This document shows positions 42,406-49,327 of a stretch of DNA of 64,000 nt, piece by piece. The notes beneath the pieces are model-generated. The model had not been told where the DNA came from. It searched no databases and saw only the letters and a list, made by a program, of their open reading frames with translations. Position numbers and translations under genes: made by a program. The stretch lies in contig CBDDBX010000030.1 in NCBI GenBank assembly GCA_965225955.1, positions 1 to 64,000 of the forward strand. Reading direction: 5' to 3'. Within the stretch, counting starts at the first letter, position 1. Each line of letters starts with the position of its first letter. The stretch comes from CBDDBX01 sp965225955 (GTDB lineage: Bacteria > Acidobacteriota > Aminicenantia > UBA2199).

Positions 42406-44061
42406 ATGTTTAAAGGACATCCTAAAGGACTATTTGTTCTGTTCTTCTCAAACATGGGAGAACGTTTTGGTTACTATACTATGATGGCCATTTTTGCTCT
42501 TTTCTTTGAAGCAAAATTCGGCTTGTCAATTGAAAGTGTAGGGATGATCTGGTCCGGTTTTCTTTTCAGTATCTACTTCCTTCCTCTTTTTGGGGGTATT
42601 CTGGCGGACAAGATCGGTTATGGTAAAACAATCACTGTAGGTATAGTGCTGATGTTTGCAGGTTATGGCATGATGGCTATACCTGGTCAGGCACAGATCT
42701 TTATCTACACTTCACTCTTCGTAATTGCTCTGGGCACAGGTTTCTTTAAAGGTAACCTTGTTGTTATCCTGGGTAACCTCTATGAAGAGCAGGGATATAA
42801 AAAGATGCATGCTGCAGCATTTAATATCTTCTATATGGGTATTAATGTTGGTGCTTTCTTTGCTCCATATGCTGCTACAGGTATCAGAGACTGGCTCATG
42901 GCCAGATCCGGTTTTACATATGATGCCAACCTTCCTGGTATGGTTCATAAATATCTTGCTGATCCTGAAGGATTTGCTGCTATCGATAAACTTAAAGAGA
43001 TTGCTACAGCTCAGGGTTTCACTGGGGAACTGGCAGATTTCAGTAATAAGTATGTAGAAGCACTCAGCCATGGTTACAATGCTGCATTTGCTGTAGCTGC
43101 TGTAAGTATTATCATGTCTCTTGCAATCTTTATCGGATTTAAAAAATACTACAAAGCTGGTGATTACAGACAGGCTGAAAAAGCTGCAACCGGTGAAGTT
43201 AAAGAACTTACTCCAAAACAGGTTAAAGACAGAGTATTTGCACTATGTATGGTATTCTTCGTAGTTATCTTTTTCTGGATGGCTTTCCACCAGAATGGTC
43301 TGACTCTTACATGGTTTGCTAAAAACTATACTGAATCAAGTGTAGGTGAATTTACCAAAGTGTTCTTTGATATATGGGCATTCCTTGCTCTTATCGGTGT
43401 TATTTCCGGTATTATCATGCTTCTTGGTAAAAACTTTGTTGGAAAGGCAAAAGCTATTGGTGCTGCACTTCTGGTTGGCTGTGGTGCTCTTCTGTTCTAC
43501 AAATACAACGGATTTGCTTCAGATAATCCTATCTCACCTGAGCTGTTCCAGAGTTTCAACCCAATCTTTGTTGTGTTCCTGACACCACTGGTACTGGGTT
43601 TCTTTGTATGGCTTGGTAAGAAAGGTAAAGAACCTTCACCTCCAAAGAAAATGGCTTACGGTATGATGCTTCTTGGTATAGCATGGATCGTTATGACATA
43701 TGTTGCTGTAGGTCTTGAAAAACCATCTGTTCTTGAACAGACAGGTGCTGTTTCCACAATGCTTGTTTCATCATACTGGCTCATTTCAATCTATTTTGTA
43801 ATGACAGTATCTGAACTCTTTATCAGTCCAATGGGACTTGCTTTTGTTGCAAAAGTTTCTCCTCCAAAACTGAGAGGTACAATGCAGGGCGGATGGCTTG
43901 CAGCTACTGCTATCGGTAATATGTTCTCCGGCCTTGTAAGTATTCCTTATGCAAAACTTGAACTTTGGGAAACATATGGACTTCTGGTGCTGACATCATT
44001 CATCGCCGGTGGTATAATGTTTGCAATGATTAAAAAGCTTGAAAAAGCTGCTAATTCATAG
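42406..44061 (+). CDS. POT/PTR-family proton:oligopeptide symporter
   Basis: 551 residues with about 14 membrane segments, GGAGG RBS. The POT signature is seen as FFSNMGERFGYYTMMAIF in helix 1, then GGILADKIGYGKTI (MFS loop 2-3), GTGFFKGNLVVILGNLY and FNIFYMGINVGAFFAPY (PTR2 signature region). It imports di- and tripeptides with protons. A strong terminator follows. The next genes are secreted peptidases, giving a logical peptide-use region: extracytoplasmic cleavage, then uptake. It has an unusually regular codon use (many GCT, GGT, AAA), consistent with high expression. Confidence 0.9.
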   Translation: MFKGHPKGLFVLFFSNMGERFGYYTMMAIFALFFEAKFGLSIESVGMIWSGFLFSIYFLPLFGGILADKIGYGKTITVGIVLMFAGYGMMAIPGQAQIFIYTSLFVIALGTGFFKGNLVVILGNLYEEQGYKKMHAAAFNIFYMGINVGAFFAPYAATGIRDWLMARSGFTYDANLPGMVHKYLADPEGFAAIDKLKEIATAQGFTGELADFSNKYVEALSHGYNAAFAVAAVSIIMSLAIFIGFKKYYKAGDYRQAEKAATGEVKELTPKQVKDRVFALCMVFFVVIFFWMAFHQNGLTLTWFAKNYTESSVGEFTKVFFDIWAFLALIGVISGIIMLLGKNFVGKAKAIGAALLVGCGALLFYKYNGFASDNPISPELFQSFNPIFVVFLTPLVLGFFVWLGKKGKEPSPPKKMAYGMMLLGIAWIVMTYVAVGLEKPSVLEQTGAVSTMLVSSYWLISIYFVMTVSELFISPMGLAFVAKVSPPKLRGTMQGGWLAATAIGNMFSGLVSIPYAKLELWETYGLLVLTSFIAGGIMFAMIKKLEKAANS

Positions 44062-44092
44062 ACCGCATAATAAAAAATCAAATAAGACTAAG

Positions 44093-44124
44093 AAAGGCGC
44101 TTCTCAGGAAGCGCCTTTTTTTTT
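44093..44124 (+). terminator. Intrinsic terminator of the POT gene
   Basis: AAAGGCGCTTC pairs perfectly with GAAGCGCCTTT around a TCAG loop, followed by a run of T to 44124. It lies 32 bp after the stop codon. Confidence 0.9.
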
Positions 44125-44267
44125 ACCTGTTGAATTAATCCATAAAAATCTCTATTTTATTCCTGAATAAGAGCTTTTCTGCTCTTTTTCTGTTCTGGTA
44201 TCTGATATAACAGCAAAAGTGTTCTGCTTTTTATTATAAATAGCTTTAACTCAGAGTGTTAAAGTAT

Positions 44268-44277
44268 GCCTGACCCC
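44268..44277 (-). repeat. GGGGTCAGGC motif copy
   Basis: Exact complement GCCTGACCCC followed by ATTT, in the leader region between the POT terminator and the PepC gene. Confidence 0.7.
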
Positions 44278-44360
44278 ATTTATTTCTCAAACAATTGTAA
44301 TATAATAGCGTATAAATCATATAATTGAATTTTTGAAATAATAAATATCCTGGAGGACAA

Positions 44361-45764
44361 ATGAAACAATCAATTTCAATTCTTCTGCTGGTTATCCTGG
44401 CAGGCTTCGGATTGCACCTCAACGCTGAAAAAAAGGGAGTGGCAATTGATAAGAAGATGGTAGAGGGGTTTGCGAAAAATCTGAAGCTTACTCCTGCTGA
44501 AAAATCTCTGATGAATGCTCTTAAAAACAAACAGTTTAAGAGTCTCTTTGTTAACAGAGAGGTTTTCAGAGATCACAACAACAAATATACATATGAGATC
44601 AAAACAGGTGTTATAACCAACCAGAAAAGCACAGGAAGGTGCTGGCTTTATGCTGGTTTAAATGCTGTTCGTCCGGGAGTTGTTAAAAAACTCAATATGA
44701 AAGATTTTGAGTTCTCTCTGAGTCATCTTTTCTTCTGGGACAAGATGGAAAAAGCAAACTTCTTTCTGGAAAAAGCTATTAAAAGGTCTAAACTTGATAT
44801 CCGCTCTGTAGATTATCAGAGAATGTTATCAGGGCCTCTTGGTGATGGTGGATACTGGCAGAATTTTGTCGATCTTATTAAAAAATATGGTTGCGCTCCA
44901 AAATCTGCTATGCCTGAGCTGGCTTCAAATAAGAGTTCATCCCAGATGGTAAGAAACAAGACATGGTATCTTAAGACCTGTGCTTATGAGATTCGTGAAC
45001 TTAAGAAGAAGGGAAAGAAAGAGAAGTACCTGAGAAATAAGAAGAAAGAGTATCTGGCAAATATTTACAGAATGCTCGTGATGCATCTTGGAGAACCAGT
45101 TAAATCTTTCAACTTCAGATACTACACAAAAGATAAGAAAGGTAAAAAGAGCCTGACCCCATATAAGACATATACTCCTATGGCTTTTGCAAAAGAGTTT
45201 ATTGCAGAAGATGTGGATGATTATGTAATGTTTGCAAACTGGCCTGCAAGGGAATATAACAAGTTCTATGAGTGGGAATCTTCAAACAACTGCATTGAAG
45301 GAATACGTCTGAACTTTATTAATCTTCCGATTAATGATATTAAAAGTATGATGGTTGATTCTCTTAAAGCTGGAGTTGCCGTTAATTTCTCAGCAGATGT
45401 TGGTAAACAGAGTATGAGAACAAATGGCATTATGCATCCGGATATTTTTCGTTATCAGGATGTTTATGGTGTGAACTTTAAACTCGGTGATAAGAAGATG
45501 AACTCTCTTGTAAGAAATGTGAACTCTACTCATGCCATGGTTTTCCTGGGAGTGGATATTCAGGATGGAAAACCTCTTAAATGGAAAGTTGAGAACAGCT
45601 GGAGTACCAAGAGTGGTGACAGAGGCTTTTATGCTATGTATGACAAATGGCTGGACCGCTATGTAGTAAGAGTTGTTATTCATAAGAAGTTTGTTCCTGC
45701 AAAAGTTCTGAAACTTCTGAAAACCAAAGCTTACGTTATTCCTGAGAGTGAACCTGAACAGTAA
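44361..45764 (+). CDS. Secreted C1-family cysteine peptidase (PepC/bleomycin hydrolase type)
   Basis: 467 residues, GGAGG RBS. A signal peptide (MKQSISILLLVILAGFGLHLNA) precedes a complete bleomycin-hydrolase-type domain. The catalytic set is Gln88 and Cys94 in QKSTGRCWLYAGLN, His391 in NSTHAMVFLGVD and Asn412 in VENSWS. Members are aminopeptidases forming hexamers and are normally cytosolic, so the signal peptide is noteworthy. A GCCTGACCCC motif lies in frame at 45151-45160 (Leu-Thr-Pro). The next gene, a DPP-IV type peptidase, follows after 24 bp, so both are probably one operon for external peptide breakdown. Confidence 0.9.
   Translation: MKQSISILLLVILAGFGLHLNAEKKGVAIDKKMVEGFAKNLKLTPAEKSLMNALKNKQFKSLFVNREVFRDHNNKYTYEIKTGVITNQKSTGRCWLYAGLNAVRPGVVKKLNMKDFEFSLSHLFFWDKMEKANFFLEKAIKRSKLDIRSVDYQRMLSGPLGDGGYWQNFVDLIKKYGCAPKSAMPELASNKSSSQMVRNKTWYLKTCAYEIRELKKKGKKEKYLRNKKKEYLANIYRMLVMHLGEPVKSFNFRYYTKDKKGKKSLTPYKTYTPMAFAKEFIAEDVDDYVMFANWPAREYNKFYEWESSNNCIEGIRLNFINLPINDIKSMMVDSLKAGVAVNFSADVGKQSMRTNGIMHPDIFRYQDVYGVNFKLGDKKMNSLVRNVNSTHAMVFLGVDIQDGKPLKWKVENSWSTKSGDRGFYAMYDKWLDRYVVRVVIHKKFVPAKVLKLLKTKAYVIPESEPEQ
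45151..45160 (-). repeat. GGGGTCAGGC motif copy inside pepC-like gene
   Basis: Exact complement GCCTGACCCC, followed by ATAT, within coding sequence. Confidence 0.65.
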
Positions 45765-45788
45765 AAACCCTGTAAAGGAGAATATATA

Positions 45789-47948
45789 ATGAAAAAACTA
45801 GCAGTATTATTGCTGATTATGTCGGGTATGCTTTTTGCTGAAGGCAAAAAACTTACTTTTGATCAGTTAATGGGAAAGGGAGAAAAACTTCTCCAGAGAA
45901 TGCCCTATATTCCCGGATGGGCAGATAAGAACCACTATTTTGAGTATCGTAAAGGTGCTCTGGTAAAGGTTAATGTTAGAACCGGTAAAACTTCACCTTA
46001 TATGTCAGCAGCAATTGTTGAAGGTATGAAGAAGAAAGGCCTTCACCCTATGTATGCCCGTGACAAAATGAAAGATCTCAGCCGTTTTGTTTTTGTACAG
46101 AAGGGAGATGTTGTTGCTTATATTAAAGATGGCGACAAAGTCATTAAGGTTACTGAAACCAAAGAGGCTGAAAAGAATCCAAAGTTCTCACCTGATGGTA
46201 AAAAGATCGCTTTTACCAGAAATAACGATCTCTATGTTTACGATATTCCTTCTGCAAAGGAAACAAGAGTAACAACTGATGGCTCAGAGGTTATTCTTAA
46301 TGGTTATGCATCATGGGTATACTATGAGGAGATTATTGGGAGAAGAAGTCGCTACAGAGCTTTCTGGTGGAGTCCTGACAGTAACAAAGTTGTATTTATC
46401 AGATTTGATCAGTCAAAAGTACCTGTATACTCTCTTTTCAGAGATGAAATCGGTGTTTATGGTAAATATGAAAAACTGAGATATCCAAAACCAGGTTTTC
46501 CTAATCCAACAGTTAAGCTGGGTATCTATACTCTTGGTGGAAAGGATGTACAGTGGATAAAATATAAAGACGAAAAAGATCACTACCTCTGCTTCCCAGT
46601 GTGGAACAGTAAGAGCAACAAGATCTTCTTTCAGTGGATGAACAGACCACAGAATCACATTAAGATTCACACCTTTGATCCTGCAACAGAGAAGCTTGCT
46701 ACTGTTTATGAAGAGAAGCAGCCTGCATGGGTGGATTTTCTCTCAGGTAGCCACTTTAATCTGTTAAAGAATGATGATCTGCTTATTGTAAGTTCAAAAA
46801 CCGGCTGGAAACATCTCTACTATATCTCAAAAGGTAAAGTAAGAGCTATAACAAAAGGTAACTGGAATGTAAGTAGTGTTAATCTTATAGATAAGAAGAA
46901 AAGACAGATTTTCTTTACAGCAGGTGTTGAAAATTCAATGGAAAGCCAGCTCTATAAGGTCTCATTTAAAGGTGGTAAACTCAGAAAGCTTACTAAACGT
47001 AAAGGTTCACACAGATCAGTAGTTTCACCTGATGGAAGATATTTTATTGACACATGGTCAGATATCCACAATCCTGGCTATAAATGGCTGAAAAGAGGAA
47101 ACGGAAAAATTGTTCGGACTCTTGGGGAAGCTGCAGGTAAAAACTATAAAGATTATAAACTGGCTAAAGTTGAATCTTTCAGAGTTAAAACAGATGATGG
47201 TTTTGAACTACCTGTAACCTGGTATCTGCCTCCTGACTTTGATAAGAACAAGAAGTATCCTGTACTTATGTCAATCTATGGTGGCCCTGATGCGGCTATT
47301 GTTGGTAACCGCTTTGGTGCAGGCTATGCAAGAGGTATGACCAAGTTCTTCCTGGCTCAGGAAGGCATTATCAATGTTTTTGTTGATAACAGAGGGTCAG
47401 GCCATTTTGGTAAAAAAGGTATGGATATGATCTACCGTAATCTTGGTAAATGGGAGATCAGCGACTATACTACAGTTGTTAAGTTCCTGAGAACGAAATC
47501 TTTTATTGATGCTGAGAAGATCGGTATTACAGGTCACAGCTATGGTGGTTATGTTGCTGCTATGGCTCTTGTTACAGCACCTGACTACTTCCAGTTTGGC
47601 AGCAGTAACTCTCCTGTAACTGACTGGGCTCTTTACGATTCAGTTTATACTGAAAGATATATGGGAACTCCTCAGAACAATCCTGAAGGTTATAAGTATG
47701 GTTCAGCTATGACCCATATTAAGAAATTCAAGGGTAAAATAAGACTAACTCATGGTACTGCTGATGACAATGTGCATCCTCAGAATGCAATGCAGTTTCT
47801 TGACAAACTTCTTGATGAAGGGCATACTGCTGATTTTATGCTCTATCCCGCTTGCCGTCACGGTATCGGAGGAAAGAAGAGACTGGAAAATTACAGAGAA
47901 GAGCTGAACTTCTGGTTCAGAAACTTTCTTCATAGAACAGTTAAATAA
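45789..47948 (+). CDS. Secreted S9B prolyl peptidase (DPP-IV type)
   Basis: 719 residues with a signal peptide (cleaved near LFAEG) and a GGAG RBS. An N-terminal beta-propeller (FSPDGKKIAFTRNNDLYVYD, about 120-420) precedes an alpha/beta-hydrolase domain: the nucleophile Ser584 in GHSYGGY, Asp in HGTADDNVHP, His in CRHGI. The Glu pair of DPP-IV is suggested by SWVYYEEII. It removes X-Pro dipeptides from peptides in the periplasm or outside. The region NRGSGHFG is the family's conserved oxyanion-related loop. Together with the PepC-like gene and the POT importer it forms a peptide-use set. Confidence 0.92.
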   Translation: MKKLAVLLLIMSGMLFAEGKKLTFDQLMGKGEKLLQRMPYIPGWADKNHYFEYRKGALVKVNVRTGKTSPYMSAAIVEGMKKKGLHPMYARDKMKDLSRFVFVQKGDVVAYIKDGDKVIKVTETKEAEKNPKFSPDGKKIAFTRNNDLYVYDIPSAKETRVTTDGSEVILNGYASWVYYEEIIGRRSRYRAFWWSPDSNKVVFIRFDQSKVPVYSLFRDEIGVYGKYEKLRYPKPGFPNPTVKLGIYTLGGKDVQWIKYKDEKDHYLCFPVWNSKSNKIFFQWMNRPQNHIKIHTFDPATEKLATVYEEKQPAWVDFLSGSHFNLLKNDDLLIVSSKTGWKHLYYISKGKVRAITKGNWNVSSVNLIDKKKRQIFFTAGVENSMESQLYKVSFKGGKLRKLTKRKGSHRSVVSPDGRYFIDTWSDIHNPGYKWLKRGNGKIVRTLGEAAGKNYKDYKLAKVESFRVKTDDGFELPVTWYLPPDFDKNKKYPVLMSIYGGPDAAIVGNRFGAGYARGMTKFFLAQEGIINVFVDNRGSGHFGKKGMDMIYRNLGKWEISDYTTVVKFLRTKSFIDAEKIGITGHSYGGYVAAMALVTAPDYFQFGSSNSPVTDWALYDSVYTERYMGTPQNNPEGYKYGSAMTHIKKFKGKIRLTHGTADDNVHPQNAMQFLDKLLDEGHTADFMLYPACRHGIGGKKRLENYREELNFWFRNFLHRTVK

Positions 47949-47966
47949 AAATCGATGAATTCAATT

Positions 47967-47991
47967 GGCCGGTGATGAATTTTCATCGGCC
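47967..47991 (+). terminator. Hairpin after the DPP-IV gene
   Basis: GGCC and GATGAA pair with TTCATC and GGCC around a 2-base loop with a GGT bulge, followed by a T-rich tract (TCTTTCTGTACTCTTTT). Probably ends the peptidase transcript before the peptide module. Confidence 0.5.
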
Positions 47992-48050
47992 TCTTTCTGT
48001 ACTCTTTTAGAGAATAAAAATACAAAGTAAGCGATTAATGGAGGTACTAT

Positions 48051-48281
48051 ATGTCTGCAAAAGAGGTAAATGAACTACTTGACAGAATTGATGCTCTGCA
48101 CGATAGTCTGCCAGAGCAGTCTGTAAAGGATGTTGACTGGAAGACTATGGCGCAGCTTAAACAGCAGGCTGTTGCTGCATCTAAAAAGATGCGTAAGATG
48201 TTTGAAGGGGGGCGCTTCAAACCAGGTGATGATGAGTGTATGCAAGGTCAAATAAGTGATGAGGCTCCAATAGGAAAATAA
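48051..48281 (+). CDS. Candidate RiPP precursor peptide 1
   Basis: 76 residues, ATG with GGAGG at 8-9 bp. It is small, charged and precedes a radical SAM/SPASM gene by 11 bp. The leader part holds LPEQSVKDVDWKTMAQLK, which aligns with the second peptide's VPADGEDVNWEVLAERK: the shared core is P-x5-DV-(N/D)-W-x2-(L/M)-A-x2-K. Near residue 54 there is a Gly-Gly (FEGG), and the last 22 residues (from RFKP to APIGK) contain one Cys (DDEC). If cleaved after Gly-Gly this tail is the product. No known precursor family is recognised. Confidence 0.65.
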   Translation: MSAKEVNELLDRIDALHDSLPEQSVKDVDWKTMAQLKQQAVAASKKMRKMFEGGRFKPGDDECMQGQISDEAPIGK

Positions 48282-48292
48282 TCATTAATACA

Positions 48293-49327
48293 GTGATATC
48301 AATAAGAATGTTATCTTGGCATATTACAAATCAATGTAATTATGATTGCGTCTATTGTAATCAAGTAAAAGATTTGAAAAACCAGGACAGGCTCAGAATT
48401 GAATGTTTTATAGATAGTGTTCAGTGCCATATTGAACGTAATGGTAGTGTTACTTTTTGTGGTGGTGAGCCTCTTCTTGAAATTGGAAAAATCAGAGAAT
48501 TAGTAGATAAAATTAAAAACAGGAGAGCCGATATCCGGTTCTCCTTAACCACCAATGGGTCATTAATCAACGATGATATAGAAACGTTCCTGAAAGATAA
48601 CTTCTATTTATTAATGATAAGTTATGATGGTGTTGAAGGTCAGAATTTAAGAAAGAAGGGATCAGCTCCTCTAATAAAAAAAAATATAGAACGCTTTGTT
48701 GATAGCAAACTTGAGTTTTCTATTAATTCCGTTTTTACCCCGGATACGGTCGGTAATCTATATTCAGTTATAGAGGAGATTTCTGAACTTGGGGTTAATA
48801 ATATCAAAACATCTCTTGATCTTACAACTCCATGGAATGAAGATGCTGTCAAAGAGTATAGGATGCAGTTGTTTAAACTATGCAAGTCTAGTTTAAGAGA
48901 GAAGTCTTCTCTATACAGAACTCTTAGAGATAGAAAGATGGGATACTTTCAATGCTCAGGATGTGATGAGAGGCTGTCTGTAGGGCCAGATGGAACAGTT
49001 GTTGGATGCTTCATTTTTCAGGATTTTGTTATGAATAATCCTGAGTATCCGGGAATAGAGAACTATATTATAGGGAATATTGAGGATAGTGATCTTCTGG
49101 ATAAAGTGAAAGCTAAAAGAAGGCATTATGAGAGGCTTTCACAATATCAATGCTTTAATGGAGAAAATTTTTGCATGGATTGTGAACTAAGAAATTTTTG
49201 CGCTATCTGCCCTGTAACCCGTGTCAGGGCTGGGGAAACTTTAACCTCTATTCCTCAGTGGATCTGTAAAATAAAGAGAGTTGAGTTTGAAATTAGAAGC
49301 AGAATCTTATCTGGTGAGTTCAGCTAA
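48293..49327 (+). CDS. Radical SAM/SPASM peptide-modifying enzyme 1
   Basis: 344 residues. The radical SAM cluster CNYDCVYC is at C15, C19 and C22; the GGEP motif at 57-60 binds SAM. The C-terminal SPASM region has C221, C224, C239, C287, C294, C297, C303, C306 and C325, enough for two auxiliary clusters. SPASM enzymes modify ribosomal peptides (thioether, C-C or other crosslinks). The start may be GTG 48293 or ATG 48308; the RBS is weak and coupling with the peptide gene is likely. Its 3' end overlaps the convergent kinase gene by 21 bp. It is paralogous to the enzyme at 53237. Confidence 0.92.
   Translation: MISIRMLSWHITNQCNYDCVYCNQVKDLKNQDRLRIECFIDSVQCHIERNGSVTFCGGEPLLEIGKIRELVDKIKNRRADIRFSLTTNGSLINDDIETFLKDNFYLLMISYDGVEGQNLRKKGSAPLIKKNIERFVDSKLEFSINSVFTPDTVGNLYSVIEEISELGVNNIKTSLDLTTPWNEDAVKEYRMQLFKLCKSSLREKSSLYRTLRDRKMGYFQCSGCDERLSVGPDGTVVGCFIFQDFVMNNPEYPGIENYIIGNIEDSDLLDKVKAKRRHYERLSQYQCFNGENFCMDCELRNFCAICPVTRVRAGETLTSIPQWICKIKRVEFEIRSRILSGEFS

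Noticed and set aside
47393..47402. AGGGTCAGGC, one base from the repeat motif, in the DPP-IV gene
   Set aside because: It encodes the conserved NRGSGH loop of the family, so protein constraint explains it.
48293..49327. Anaerobic sulfatase-maturing enzyme as an alternative for the SPASM protein
   Set aside because: No sulfatase is nearby, the protein is shorter than that family, and a small leader-like peptide gene lies just upstream.
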